A stretch of DNA of 64,000 bases from NCBI RefSeq assembly GCF_004005905.1, contig NZ_SACO01000001.1:474334-538333 (forward strand). The letters are read 5' to 3'. This DNA comes from Novosphingobium umbonatum. Lineage in GTDB: Bacteria; Pseudomonadota; Alphaproteobacteria; Sphingomonadales; Sphingomonadaceae. The notes beneath the pieces were generated by a model. That model ran no database searches. It saw only the letters and a program-made list of their open reading frames with translations, and had not been told where the DNA came from. A program made the position numbers and the translations under genes. The first letter of the stretch is position 1, and each line of letters begins with the position of its first letter. Of the stretch, positions 37,926-47,378 are shown piece after piece.

Positions 37926-38423
37926 ATGCCTGAAAACGTCACCCTCGATTCTTTTGACCAGCGAATCATCGCTATCGTGCGCCGCAACAATCTGGAACCG
38001 GCCCGCGCGATTGCCGATGCGGTGGGCCTGTCGGAAAGCGCGGTGCTGCGCCGCCTGCGCCGCCTTCGCGCCAGCGGGGTGATTATGGCGGATGTGGCGC
38101 TGATCGATCCCGCGCGACTTGCCCCGTCGATCACCATCCATGTGCTGGTGGAATTGAACCAGGCCGGATTGCGCATGGAACAGGCCTTTGCCGAAAAACT
38201 GGCCAAGCGTGACGAGGTGATCGGCGCGTGGAATGTGACCGGACGCACCGATTTCCTGCTGACCGTCACCGTCCCCTCGATCGAGGCCTATCAGCGCTTT
38301 TCCGACGAGGTCTTGGCGGCAGATGAAAATGTGCGCGGCTTTGAAACGCTGGTCTCCCTGCGCGAGATCGTGCGCTTTGATCCTTTGCGCGCCGGATTGC
38401 CCAAAACGGATTTGGCGCCATAG
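37926..38423 (+). CDS. Lrp/AsnC family transcriptional regulator
   Basis: 165 residues from the ATG at 37926. An upstream in-frame ATG at 37896 lies inside the operator-like dyad, so the later start is preferred. The helix-turn-helix is RIIAIVRRNNLEPARAIADAVGLSESAVLRRLRRLRASGVI, followed by a RAM (regulation of amino acid metabolism) domain with VLVELNQAGL and VTGRTDFLLTV. It probably senses an amino acid and controls the divergent exporter. Translation may be leaderless; no Shine-Dalgarno was seen. Confidence 0.88.
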   Translation: MPENVTLDSFDQRIIAIVRRNNLEPARAIADAVGLSESAVLRRLRRLRASGVIMADVALIDPARLAPSITIHVLVELNQAGLRMEQAFAEKLAKRDEVIGAWNVTGRTDFLLTVTVPSIEAYQRFSDEVLAADENVRGFETLVSLREIVRFDPLRAGLPKTDLAP

Positions 38424-38424
38424 G

Positions 38425-39375
38425 TCAGGCAAACAGCTCTTCCACCGCCATATCCCGCGCGATCAACCCATCGGCGCGGGCATAGCGCAGCATGCGTTCC
38501 AGCACGGCGCGGTTAGGCTCCAGCCCATAGGTCCAGATCTGGCCCATGGTCGCCTGCTGCTCGGCAGCCTGTTGTTGCAGCCATGCGATGGCTACTTTGG
38601 GAAAGTCGCGCTGGGCCAGATCGTCCAGCGCCAGCGCCAAGGCCTGCTCAAACGCCACCTGCAAAGTGCCGCGCAGATCGGGATGCGCCTCGATCAGGGC
38701 GCGCTTCACCACCAGCACATGCATGATGGGCAACACCTGCTCGCGCGCATACCATGCCGCCTCCTCCGCGCGGGGGTCGGGCCAGAGGCGGGTCACCGGT
38801 GCCAGACCTTGCGTGAAACAGGGCGGCGCGGTGGGGCTGATCAGCGCGTCAATCGCGCCGCTGGCAAGCAAACTATCCAGCGTTTCGGGCGAGCGGGCGA
38901 CGCGGATGCCTTCGGGCAGGTCCATCGCCATGCGATCGGTCAGCACCGGCTTCAACAAGCCGCCCGTTACCCAATCAATCGATTCCCGCGCCACACCATA
39001 ATCATCAGCCAGTAGCCCGCGCAGCCATAGGGCCGCCGTCTGCTGGAAATCGACCAGACCGATGCGCTTGCTAGCCAGATCCTGCGGGCGGTTGATGCCG
39101 GCATCGCTGCGGATATAGAGGTTGGAATGGCGAAAGCTGCGCGAAAGGAACACTGGCAAAGCCACATAATCGCGCCGCCCTGCGGCCACGGCAGCAATAT
39201 GGCTGCCCATGGATAATTCCGCCATGTCAAAGCTCTGCTGTTGCAAAACCTGCCGGAACAGCCCCTGTGCCTCGTGGCAGGAGATGGCGAGGTGCACCCC
39301 TTCGACCTTCAGCCGTCCGGTGAGCAAGGCCTCGATCCGGTCGGAAAAAAGGCAGCCGAAATTGAGGGTGATCAT
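38425..39375 (-). CDS. 4,5-dihydroxyphthalate decarboxylase-like protein
   Basis: 316 residues from the ATG at 39375, preceded by AGGACAGG. It has the periplasmic-binding-protein-like fold of the Pht5/NMT1 group: FDMAELSMGSHIAAVAAGRR, LPVFLSRSFRHSNLYI, GLLADDYGV and the end YGLEPNRAVLERMLRYARADGLIAR match dihydroxyphthalate decarboxylases closely in pattern. No signal peptide is visible from this start, consistent with a cytosolic enzyme rather than a binding protein. The real substrate is uncertain, since no other phthalate genes are nearby. It is divergent from a ferredoxin reductase gene. Confidence 0.72.
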   Translation of the reverse strand: MITLNFGCLFSDRIEALLTGRLKVEGVHLAISCHEAQGLFRQVLQQQSFDMAELSMGSHIAAVAAGRRDYVALPVFLSRSFRHSNLYIRSDAGINRPQDLASKRIGLVDFQQTAALWLRGLLADDYGVARESIDWVTGGLLKPVLTDRMAMDLPEGIRVARSPETLDSLLASGAIDALISPTAPPCFTQGLAPVTRLWPDPRAEEAAWYAREQVLPIMHVLVVKRALIEAHPDLRGTLQVAFEQALALALDDLAQRDFPKVAIAWLQQQAAEQQATMGQIWTYGLEPNRAVLERMLRYARADGLIARDMAVEELFA

Positions 39376-39500
39376 GGGAACCTGTCCTGTTGTCGGGGAA
39401 TTCAGCGCGCGAGAGTGCCTATTAATACTATGACAAAGGCCAGAAGATGTCATGCGATCACGCTTGCGCCTTCTGCCCCTTTGTGGTGGAAAAGCAACCC

Positions 39501-40748
39501 ATGGAACAAGCCGATATCGTGATCGTGGGAGCGGGACATGGCGGGGCGCAATGCGCCATCGCCCTGCGCCAGAATGGGTTTACAGGCAGCATCGCGCTGG
39601 TCGGGCGGGAGAATGAACCGCCCTATGAGCGACCGCCTTTGTCCAAGGAATATTTCGCGCGGGAAAAGACTTTCGACCGCCTCTATATCCGCCCGCCCGC
39701 CTTCTGGGGAGAAAAGCAGGTGGATCTCTTGCTGGGCCGCCAAGTGGTCAGCGTGGATGCCACGGCCAAGACGGTGACCTTCGCCTCGGGTGAGGTGCTG
39801 GCCTATGGCAAGCTGATCTGGGCCACGGGCGGCGACCCGCGCAAGCTAACCTGCCCCGGCGCGGAATTGTCGGGCGTGCATGCCGTGCGCACGCGTGAGG
39901 ATTGCGACCGCCTGATGGGCGAGGTTGACGGCGGCGCGAAACATATTGTGGTGATTGGCGGCGGCTATATCGGGCTGGAAGCAGCCGCCGTGCTGACCAA
40001 GATGGGCCTTGGCGTGACCGTGCTGGAAATGGCGCCGCGTGTGTTGGCGCGTGTGGCAGGGCCGGAGCTTTCGGCCTTTTACGAAAGCGAACATCGCGCC
40101 CATGGCGTAGACCTGCGCACCGGCGTGACGGTGGAGGCGCTGGAAGGTGTTGGCCGCGTGTCCGGCGTGCGTCTGGGCGATGGCAGCGTGATTGCCGCCG
40201 ATGCGGTGATTGCGGGCATCGGCATTGTGCCTGCCATCGCGCCTCTGGTGGCGGCGGGAGCGGATCAGGCCAATGGCTTGGTGGTGGACGAGTTTTGCCG
40301 CACCAGCCTGCCCGATGTTTTTGCCATTGGCGATTGCGTGGCCTTTGCCTGCGCCTATGCCGATGGCGCGGTGATGCGGGTGGAATCGGTGCAAAATGCC
40401 AATGATCAGGCCAGCCATGTGGCCAAGACAATTCTGGGCGAGCCCAAGCCCTACAAGGCCTTCCCGTGGTTCTGGTCCAACCAGTATGATCTGAAGCTGC
40501 AGACCGCTGGACTGTCTGTCGGCTATGACCAGACGATTGTGCGCGGCGACATGGCCGCCCGCAGCTTCAGCCTATTGTATCTCAAGCAAGGCCGCTTGAT
40601 CGCGCTGGACTGCGTCAACCGCGTGAAAGACTATGTGCAGGGCCGCAAGCTGGTGGAAGCGGGCGCGGTGATCGATCCCGCGCTGCTGGCCGATGCCGAT
40701 GTGGCGTTGAAGGATATGCCGGTGCTGAACGCGCCAACACCGGCCTGA
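39501..40748 (+). CDS. Ferredoxin/rubredoxin reductase (FAD- and NADH-dependent)
   Basis: 415 residues from the ATG at 39501; the longer frame from 39447 adds an unconserved Cys-rich leader. FAD motif [22 protein letters not shown] is N-terminal; [14 protein letters not shown] is the typical oxygenase-reductase segment; the NADH motif [16 protein letters not shown] is around residue 152. The C-terminal domain contains [17 protein letters not shown]. This is the family of BphA4, PdR and ThcD that feeds electrons through a ferredoxin to a Rieske oxygenase or P450. No ferredoxin or oxygenase is adjacent, so its partner lies elsewhere. Confidence 0.88.
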   Translation: MEQADIVIVGAGHGGAQCAIALRQNGFTGSIALVGRENEPPYERPPLSKEYFAREKTFDRLYIRPPAFWGEKQVDLLLGRQVVSVDATAKTVTFASGEVLAYGKLIWATGGDPRKLTCPGAELSGVHAVRTREDCDRLMGEVDGGAKHIVVIGGGYIGLEAAAVLTKMGLGVTVLEMAPRVLARVAGPELSAFYESEHRAHGVDLRTGVTVEALEGVGRVSGVRLGDGSVIAADAVIAGIGIVPAIAPLVAAGADQANGLVVDEFCRTSLPDVFAIGDCVAFACAYADGAVMRVESVQNANDQASHVAKTILGEPKPYKAFPWFWSNQYDLKLQTAGLSVGYDQTIVRGDMAARSFSLLYLKQGRLIALDCVNRVKDYVQGRKLVEAGAVIDPALLADADVALKDMPVLNAPTPA

Positions 40749-40769
40749 GGCATGATGGCAGGGTGAGGC

Positions 40770-41561
40770 TTACTTGCCCTGCCACACAGCGGGCCGCTTT
40801 TCGATAAAGGCGGCCATGCCTTCCAACCGGTCCTGCGTGGCGGTCAACACCTGAAAGATCCGGCGCTCGATCAGCAAGCCCTGATCCAGCGTGGTTTCAA
40901 ACGCGGCTTGCACCATTTCCTTGTTGGCGATGGCCGCCAGCGGCGACATTGCGGCGATCTCGGCTGCGGTTTTAAGCGCCTCGTCCAGCAAATTGGCCAG
41001 AGGCACCACACGGGCGACAAGGCCGGATTGCTCAGCCTCCTGCGCGCCCATCATCCGGCCGGTCAGGCACATTTCCATCGCTTTGGCCTTGCCCACCGCG
41101 CGGGCCAGACGCTGCGACCCGCCCATGCCCGGCGCGATACCCAGCTTGATTTCGGGCTGGCCGAAACGGGCCGTGTCGCTGGCGATGATGAAATCGGCCA
41201 TCATCGCCAATTCGCAACCGCCGCCCAACGCAAAGCCATTCACCGCCGCGATCCATGGCTTGCGCACCGCCTTGGCAAAATGGCTGGTCCAGCGGGAGAA
41301 AGTATCCTCGGCGTAAAAATCGGCGGCAGGCTTCTGGGCCATTTCCTTGATATCGGCGCCCGCAGCAAAGGCCTTTTCCCCCGCGCCGGTCAGAACCGCG
41401 CAACGCTGGGTCGGGTCCGCCTCGAAAGCGGCAAAGGCGGTAATCAATTCTTCCAGCACCGCGCTGTTAAGCGCATTGAGCGCCTGCGGGCGATTGAGGC
41501 GCACCAGCGTCACCGCGCCATGCTGTTCCACCAACAGGTTTTCATACGAGGTCTCGCTCAT
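40770..41561 (-). CDS. Enoyl-CoA hydratase
   Basis: 263 residues from the ATG at 41561, which has GGAAGGA 6 bases upstream; an ATG 6 bases earlier is too close to that site. The crotonase fold is clear: [19 protein letters not shown] oxyanion region, [12 protein letters not shown] with Glu117 and [14 protein letters not shown] with Glu137, the two catalytic Glu residues 20 apart. It adds water to trans-2-enoyl-CoA in beta-oxidation. It is convergent with the ferredoxin reductase gene and separated from the RTX gene by a terminator. Confidence 0.93.
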   Translation of the reverse strand: MSETSYENLLVEQHGAVTLVRLNRPQALNALNSAVLEELITAFAAFEADPTQRCAVLTGAGEKAFAAGADIKEMAQKPAADFYAEDTFSRWTSHFAKAVRKPWIAAVNGFALGGGCELAMMADFIIASDTARFGQPEIKLGIAPGMGGSQRLARAVGKAKAMEMCLTGRMMGAQEAEQSGLVARVVPLANLLDEALKTAAEIAAMSPLAAIANKEMVQAAFETTLDQGLLIERRIFQVLTATQDRLEGMAAFIEKRPAVWQGK

Positions 41562-41646
41562 GGGCATTCCTTCCGCAGGCTAATCTGGCGCAATCTATGC
41601 CCCAGCGCGCGGGAGGGCTCAAGGTTGGGCCGCGTAGCGGACATAG

Positions 41647-41699
41647 AAAAAGGCCGGACTGAGCAACCACAAGGTTGTCGGTCCGGCCCTGTTCTTTTT
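41647..41699 (-). terminator. Intrinsic terminator after the RTX protein gene
   Basis: GGCCGGAC (41652-41659) pairs with GTCCGGCC (41681-41688), with an inner CAACC/GGTTG stem. On the reverse strand a T-run (TTTTTC) follows. It lies 35 bases after the RTX protein stop. Confidence 0.82.
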
Positions 41700-41733
41700 G
41701 CGCTATCCGGTCAGCGAACCGGATGAGCGGCAA

Positions 41734-42270
41734 TTAGCCGATCAGGCCGCCAGCGGCGACATAGGCCGAGTAAGCGTTGGAAATTTCGATGGTCTGCGTT
41801 TCGGTACCCACGGTCACATGCAGGATCAGCAGATCAGTGGTACCCTTGCGGGTTGCCCACACAGCATCGGCATCATTGACCATGTTGGCCAGACCTTCGA
41901 ACGACGAGATCGTCGCTGCCGTGCCATTGGTATAGGCATTGATGCCCGCTGCATCGGCAAAAGTGTCGGTAGCAAAGCTGCCAAACACAATCGTATCACC
42001 ATCGCTAAAGTTGAGGTCATAAACGCGATCACGATCACCAGTGGTAACGTCATAGCCGAAGAAGCGGAACTGATCCGCGCCCGCGCCACCGTAATACTGA
42101 TCGCTACCAGCACCACCGGTCAGAACGTCATCATACTTGCCACCACGCAGAATGTCATCACCTCCACGAGCAAACAGATAGCTGCCGTCGGTGTCCTGAG
42201 AGTTGGCACGCAGATCGTCGTTACCCGAAGTACCACCAACAAAGGTCTTAGCGCTGAGAGGATCGGTCAT
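41734..42270 (-). CDS. Small RTX (hemolysin-type calcium-binding) repeat protein
   Basis: 178 residues from the ATG at 42270, preceded by a strong AGGAG site; the longer frame upstream is not needed. After GTSGNDDLRA, one short block of nonapeptide repeats follows (GGDDILRGG, YDDVLTGGAGSD, GGAGADQFRF). No Cys. The C-terminal half is unrelated to known enzymes, but GTxxD-like and hydrophobic ends resemble RTX secretion signals. It should bind calcium and leave the cell by a type I secretion system, which is not in the window. The gene is AT-richer than its surroundings. Function unknown. Confidence 0.75.
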   Translation of the reverse strand: MTDPLSAKTFVGGTSGNDDLRANSQDTDGSYLFARGGDDILRGGKYDDVLTGGAGSDQYYGGAGADQFRFFGYDVTTGDRDRVYDLNFSDGDTIVFGSFATDTFADAAGINAYTNGTAATISSFEGLANMVNDADAVWATRKGTTDLLILHVTVGTETQTIEISNAYSAYVAAGGLIG

Positions 42271-42741
42271 AATAATTCTCCTGTAAATTGATAAACCCTG
42301 TTGCAGCCAATGGGCGACCCCCCCAGACTGCCTTATGCCCACAAGAATACGCCGCAAATTTGGACAAGTAAACGCGAGTTAACCAGTTAAAAGGAGTTTA
42401 GCGGCACCGAAACAGTCCCATTTTGGCAAATTTCTGATTTATGTGCGAAATTTTTGCGCAAAAATGGATCAACAGACTATTGTCGCTTCGGCTCTGAATT
42501 TGGCATGCCGTTCTATAATTTTGAATATTTTCAATATTTTGTTTTAAATTTTTATGCGTTTTTATGTCAAATGGTCCAGCACTGCCACCCCACCACAACG
42601 CCCCATTTCTGGACATTTTCGTCAGTACCGCTGCATTCGACTCCGGACAAATGCCTGCATCGGCATCGATCAGGAACATCGCAAAAGAGCCTGTCTGCTA
42701 TTTGCAAACAGGCTCCGGACTTAAAAATAGAGCTTTAAAGA
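42271..42741. other. 471-base AT-rich gap
   Basis: This gap lies between the RTX gene and the 3' end of nadB, both on the reverse strand. It carries the RTX gene's AGGAG site and promoter region, and the nadB terminator (42683-42715). Base composition is much AT-richer than the rest of the window. Short open frames in it look like chance; no gene or repeat was recognised. Confidence 0.5.
42683..42715 (-). terminator. Intrinsic terminator of nadB
   Basis: GAGCCTGT (42687-42694) pairs perfectly with ACAGGCTC (42708-42715); on the reverse strand TTTT follows. It lies about 27 bases downstream of the nadB stop. Confidence 0.8.
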
Positions 42742-44316
42742 TTAAGGGACCAACACCGTGTCACGCGGTTCGGCATCAATTTCCGGATAGTCCAGCGTGT
42801 AATGGAGGCCTCGGCTCTCATGCCGCTTCAAGGCAGAACGCACGATCAGATCCGCGCTTTGCAACAGGTTGCGCAGCTCGATCAGATCAGTGGTCACGCG
42901 GAAATGGCCGTAATAGTCCTCTACTTCGTCAAACAGCATCTTGATGCGATGCGCCGCGCGCTCCAGCCTCTTGGTCGTTCGCACGATACCCACGTAATTC
43001 CACATGAAGCGGCGAATCTCTGTCCAGTTCTGCTTGATGATCACCTCTTCGTCCGAATCCGATACGCGGCTTTCGTCCCAGGCGTTGATCGCAGGTGGCG
43101 CTTCAAACGATTCCCAGCGCGCCAATATATCTGCCGCCGCCGCCGATCCGAACACCAGACATTCCAGCAGCGAATTGGAGGCCAGACGATTGGCGCCATG
43201 CAGCCCGCTCTCCGCGCATTCCCCCGCCGCATAAAGGCCGGGCAAATCGGTGCGCCCATCCAGATCGGTGATGATCCCGCCGCAGGTATAATGCTGGGCA
43301 GGCACCACGGGGATCGGCTGCCTCGTCATATCAATGCCAAGGCTGAGCAGCTTTTCGTGGATATTGGGGAAATGCTCGCGCACGAAACTGGCAGGCTTGT
43401 GGCTGATGTCCAGATGCACGAAATCAAGGCCATATTTCTTGATCTCGCTGTCGATGGCACGTGCCACCACATCGCGCGGGGCCAGTTCCAGCCGCTCGTC
43501 ATATTGCGGCATGAAGCGTTCACCTGTGCGCGGGTTTATCAGATGCCCGCCCTCGCCCCGCACCGCCTCGGTGATCAGGAAGTTCTTGACCTCCAGATGG
43601 TAGAGACAGGTGGGGTGGAACTGCATCATTTCCATATTGGCCACCCGCGCACCGGCCCGCCATGCCATGGCAATGCCATCGCCGGTTGCCCCGCGCGGCG
43701 CGGTGGAGAATTGATAGACGCGCCCCGCTCCGCCCGTGGCCAGCACGGTGGCGCGGCCAATATGGGCCTCTACGCGACCACTGGCTTCATCCAGCGCATA
43801 GACGCCCCATACGCGGCCAGAGCCGGAATAGCGCTGCTCATGGCGACCAGTGATCAAGTCCACGCAGCTTTGCCCCGGCAGCAGGGTGATATTGGGATGG
43901 GCTTCGGCAGCCCGCACCAAGGCTTCTTGCACCGCCCAGCCGGTGGCATCGGCGACATGGGCGATGCGGCGGTGGGAATGGCCGCCCTCGCGGTGGAGAT
44001 GCAGGCCTTTGCCTTCGGTGTTGAAAGGCACGCCCAATTCGATCAGCCGCTCGATCGCCTCGGGCGCACGGGACACCACATGTTCCACCGTCTCCAGCCG
44101 GTTGAGCCCCGCGCCAGCCACCATCGTGTCGCGGATATGATCCTCGAACGTGTCGCCCGCATCCAGCACGGCGGCAATGCCCCCCTGCGCCCATGCGGTG
44201 GAGCCGCCGGTCAACGTCCCCTTGGCCAGCACCAGCACATGACATTTATCCGCCAGCGACAGCGCCGCCGTCAGCCCCGCCGCGCCCGACCCGACAACAA
44301 TAACATCAGCCTGCAT
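42742..44316 (-). CDS. nadB: L-aspartate oxidase
   Basis: 524 residues. This FAD enzyme oxidises L-aspartate to iminoaspartate, the first step of de novo NAD synthesis. The N-terminal FAD motif VIVVGSGAAGLTAALSLAD, the HSHRRIAHVADATGWAVQEA active-site segment, TEAVRGEGGHLINPRTGERF and the C-terminal NLLQSADLIVRSALKRHESRG are typical of NadB rather than succinate dehydrogenase. nadA and nadC are not adjacent; the neighbours are unrelated. Confidence 0.94.
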   Translation of the reverse strand: MQADVIVVGSGAAGLTAALSLADKCHVLVLAKGTLTGGSTAWAQGGIAAVLDAGDTFEDHIRDTMVAGAGLNRLETVEHVVSRAPEAIERLIELGVPFNTEGKGLHLHREGGHSHRRIAHVADATGWAVQEALVRAAEAHPNITLLPGQSCVDLITGRHEQRYSGSGRVWGVYALDEASGRVEAHIGRATVLATGGAGRVYQFSTAPRGATGDGIAMAWRAGARVANMEMMQFHPTCLYHLEVKNFLITEAVRGEGGHLINPRTGERFMPQYDERLELAPRDVVARAIDSEIKKYGLDFVHLDISHKPASFVREHFPNIHEKLLSLGIDMTRQPIPVVPAQHYTCGGIITDLDGRTDLPGLYAAGECAESGLHGANRLASNSLLECLVFGSAAAADILARWESFEAPPAINAWDESRVSDSDEEVIIKQNWTEIRRFMWNYVGIVRTTKRLERAAHRIKMLFDEVEDYYGHFRVTTDLIELRNLLQSADLIVRSALKRHESRGLHYTLDYPEIDAEPRDTVLVP

Positions 44317-44645
44317 GGTGGATCACCCGATGCAAACGGCAATTGCGGCGAAGGCGCGGCAGACTGGAAACACCGCGCAAGGGAAAGACAAAGCGAGTCA
44401 TGGCGCTGCTTTGCGCCCTGTTGGATCATTTGAAAAGCGGGCGCATGCATTTTTGGACAAAAAGTCAGGCTGCGCTCGGCCAAGCCGAGAAACTAACCCC
44501 CATTAACCTTTATTCGGCAACAAAAAACGTGTTATCAATAACTTACACCACATGGCGGAGGGATAAGCCATTGGTCAGCATGCGATAGCCCATCTGCCCC
44601 CGCCATCCTCTGGCGCCGTTTTCGGGCGCCCTGGAGTAACACAGC
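44317..44645. other. 329-base gap upstream of nadB
   Basis: It should contain the reverse-strand nadB promoter and a forward promoter for the 57-residue Cys protein. The part at 44490-44560 is AT-richer. Short frames here look spurious, and no regulator site or RNA was recognised. Confidence 0.4.
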
Positions 44646-44819
44646 GTGAACCTTCGTCGTTTTCTGTGCCTGTTCAATCGCCACCGGCCCAACCGCAACC
44701 GGACCAAATGGAACGGGCATTTTTACACGAGCAAATGCGAAGCCTGTGGCCAGCCGGTCTATCGACTGGGCAAGCAGAAATGGCGCAAGGACAATCAGGA
44801 AGCACCCGGCAAAGTCTAA
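44646..44819 (+). CDS. Small Cys-containing basic protein, 57 residues
   Basis: A GTG start with GGAG 9 bases upstream begins a frame of 57 residues. It is strongly basic (NRHRPNRNRTKWNGH) and has KCEACGQPVYRLGKQKW near the C-terminus, which looks like half a zinc ribbon (C-x2-C). It is too short for a standard gene finder but the ribosome binding site and codon use look real. I recall similar small proteins in sphingomonads but cannot name a function. It converges on the ABC ATPase gene. Confidence 0.55.
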   Translation: MNLRRFLCLFNRHRPNRNRTKWNGHFYTSKCEACGQPVYRLGKQKWRKDNQEAPGKV

Positions 44820-44849
44820 TCGCCGATCGCTACCTCCAGCGCCATACTT

Positions 44850-45791
44850 TCAGACTTCGGTCGTCAACCGCACGAATACATCTTCCAGATCGGCCTCGCG
44901 GGTGGTCACGTCCAGAATGGTCATGCCCTGCGCCTGCACCTGCCCCATTACCTCGCCCGCATTGGTGCGGTCCTTGTTATAGGTGATCTCGATCTGCGAG
45001 GCGCCGGTGGCCACGCTTTTGATGAAAGCGGGGTGGCTGGGCAGGCTCTGCACCGGCTTGTCCAGCGTCAGCACCACGATCTTTTCGCGCGCCATATCCA
45101 CCATCTCGCGGGTGGGCTTGTTGGCGATCATCTCGCCATGGTTGATAATGGCGATCCGGTCGCAAAGCTGCTCGGCTTCTTCCAGATAATGGGTGGTCAG
45201 CACCACGGTGACGCCTTCGTCGTTCAACCGCTTGACCAATTCCCACAATTGGCGACGCAATTCCACGTCCACGCCCGCGGTGGGCTCGTCCAGCACCAGC
45301 ACGGGCGGCTGATGCACCATCGCCTTGGCCACCAGCAGGCGGCGCTTCATGCCGCCAGACAGTGCGCGGGCATAGGCCTGCGCCTTGTCCGACAGATGCA
45401 CATCGGCCAGCAATTGCTCGGAAATGCGCTGGTCCTTGGGGATGCCATAGAGGCCAGCGGTGTTCTCCAGCACTTCAATCGGCGTGAAGAAGGGATCGAA
45501 CACGATTTCCTGCGGCACGATGCCAATGGCGCGACTAGCGTTCCGACGGTCGCGGTCAATGTCGAAGCCCCAGATGGAAACCTCGCCCTCGCTTTTGCGC
45601 ACCATGCCGGCCAGAATGTTGATCAGCGTCGATTTGCCCGCGCCATTGGGGCCCAGCAGACCGAAAATCTGCCCCTGCGGCACGTCGAAAGACACGCCCT
45701 TCAGAGCCAGCTTGCCCTCGCCGCTACCGGTGGGGGCATAGCGCTTGACGAGATTGCGGATCGAGATGGCGGCGGCAGGAGAATGGGTCAT
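44850..45791 (-). CDS. ABC transporter ATP-binding protein (ABC-2 type)
   Basis: 313 residues. Walker A GPNGAGKST at 47-55, signature LSGGMKRRL at 144-152, Walker B VLVLDEP at 164-170 and the H-loop TTHYLEEAEQL are all intact. The C-terminal extension of about 90 residues is typical of the drug or polysaccharide ABC-2 exporters (CcmA/NodI/DrrA class). No permease gene is adjacent, although these ATPases normally have one next to them; the partner must be elsewhere. Substrate unknown. Confidence 0.9.
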   Translation of the reverse strand: MTHSPAAAISIRNLVKRYAPTGSGEGKLALKGVSFDVPQGQIFGLLGPNGAGKSTLINILAGMVRKSEGEVSIWGFDIDRDRRNASRAIGIVPQEIVFDPFFTPIEVLENTAGLYGIPKDQRISEQLLADVHLSDKAQAYARALSGGMKRRLLVAKAMVHQPPVLVLDEPTAGVDVELRRQLWELVKRLNDEGVTVVLTTHYLEEAEQLCDRIAIINHGEMIANKPTREMVDMAREKIVVLTLDKPVQSLPSHPAFIKSVATGASQIEITYNKDRTNAGEVMGQVQAQGMTILDVTTREADLEDVFVRLTTEV

Positions 45792-45846
45792 AGGCCCTGT
45801 CTAGTGCCGCCAGCCCATCTCCGCAACCGCCCTTAAGCGCCAGTTC

Positions 45847-47100
45847 TCAAGCCGCGCCGGTTGCCAATTCGCCAAGCCCCAGCCCTGCCCAGCCAAAGCG
45901 CTGCGAACGACGCTCTGCCCGGCGGATCAGGGCAGCGGAATAGACATCATCCAGCAAGTGGTTGAACGTCTGCTCCCAGCTGAAACGCCCAGCCACATGG
46001 GCTCGCGCCGCCATGCCCATGGCACGATGGCCCCTCGCCCAAATCGCCTGCACATAGGCCGCCATGGCATCCACATCATCCACCGGCGCCAACAGGCCCA
46101 AACCGGCAGGCACGCGGTCCGGCATCGCGCCAGAGGCTACGCCCACCACCGGCAAGCCGCTGGCCTGCGCCTCGATCACCGAAATGCCGAAAGTTTCATC
46201 CGCCATGGCCGAAACATAAATATCGCTGGAGGCCAGAGCCACCGCCAGATCATCGCGATTGTCCACAAAGCCCGGCAGCGCCACCGCCATGCCCCGCGTC
46301 TCGCGGATCAGCTTGTCGCGCAATTTGCCATCGCCCAGCAGCACCAGCCCTGCGCCCAATTCCGGTGGCAAGCGGCGGAACATGTCCACCAGACGGTCGG
46401 CGCGCTTTTCATTGTCCAGCCGTCCGGCATAAATCAGCAGCGGCCCATTACCCTTCAGCCCCAGCTTGGCCCGAAAACCCGGATCGCGGCGCGAAGGGCT
46501 GAAGGCCTTGGTATCCACACCCAGGGACAGCACATCGACATGGCCGATGCCCCATTGCGCCAATTGGTCGCGCACCGGCTCGTTCAACGCATAGACGCGG
46601 TCAAACGCGTCGTAGGTTTTTGCAGCATAGCGCACAGCCAGCCCGCGCAAATGCTCCGCCGCGCTGTCGCCGAAAAGACGGGCGCCCACGCGATGGATAT
46701 GCACATTGGGAAAATCGGTGTGATAGCCCGCCACCAACGCGGTCTGCGGATAGGCCCGCGCATAGTTGATCGCCGTCCATGGCAAAACCCATGGGCACAA
46801 GGATTCGATCACATCGGGGCGAAAATGCTCCAGCACTTCGCGCACGGCGCCGGTACGCAGGATGAAGCGGTAATTGGGGCTGCCATGCACCTGACGCGCG
46901 CCGACCTCGACCCATATATGCCGCCCGCGCTCGACGATGCGGTCCTGTGGGCCAGGCACGATTTGCAACAGGCGGTGGCCGGTGCGTTCCAGCACATGCT
47001 CGCGCTTTTCACGGAGGTAGGTTGACACACCGCCGCCGCCCTTGGGGGCATAGCTTTGGGTGAGGTCACAGATCAGCATGTCGCGTTTGGCAAGAACCAT
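45847..47100 (-). CDS. Family 4 glycosyltransferase
   Basis: 417 residues from the ATG at 47100, with AAGG 11-14 bases upstream; the longer frame uses a TTG at 47133. It has the GT-B fold: an N-terminal acceptor domain with QSYAPKGGGGVSTYLREKREH and a C-terminal donor domain with LIYAGRLDNEKRADRLVDMF and DETFGISVIEAQASGLPVVGVASGAMPD (E-x7-E-like region). It resembles group 1 enzymes of the alpha-mannosyltransferase type, including those that glycosylate diacylglycerol or phosphatidylinositol. The acceptor is not known. Confidence 0.82.
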   Translation of the reverse strand: MVLAKRDMLICDLTQSYAPKGGGGVSTYLREKREHVLERTGHRLLQIVPGPQDRIVERGRHIWVEVGARQVHGSPNYRFILRTGAVREVLEHFRPDVIESLCPWVLPWTAINYARAYPQTALVAGYHTDFPNVHIHRVGARLFGDSAAEHLRGLAVRYAAKTYDAFDRVYALNEPVRDQLAQWGIGHVDVLSLGVDTKAFSPSRRDPGFRAKLGLKGNGPLLIYAGRLDNEKRADRLVDMFRRLPPELGAGLVLLGDGKLRDKLIRETRGMAVALPGFVDNRDDLAVALASSDIYVSAMADETFGISVIEAQASGLPVVGVASGAMPDRVPAGLGLLAPVDDVDAMAAYVQAIWARGHRAMGMAARAHVAGRFSWEQTFNHLLDDVYSAALIRRAERRSQRFGWAGLGLGELATGAA

Positions 47101-47378
47101 GCGCTTTTGCACCTTATTAGGTTTGCTGTTCAATTACGCCTTTTTTGCAAAGGGCGCAAAATAAACAGTGCGGTTGTGTAACGATACAAGCCCCCGTTTG
47201 CCCGCATCGCATTTACCCCCTGAATGCGGGTGTTTATCGGTATTGCCCCAAGCCTGGTAAAGATCCGGCACCTGTAATATTTTGTCGCACAAATGGCCGC
47301 CATTGCCTCGGACCAAAATCGGCAAGTCCCATCGGGCAAGGTCTGGAAATGCCCGCGAACTCCTGCTAATGCGGCCCC

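Noticed and set aside
42398..42944. Short open frames in the AT-rich gap between the RTX gene and nadB
   Set aside because: They lack ribosome binding sites and recognisable motifs and partly overlap the nadB 3' end.
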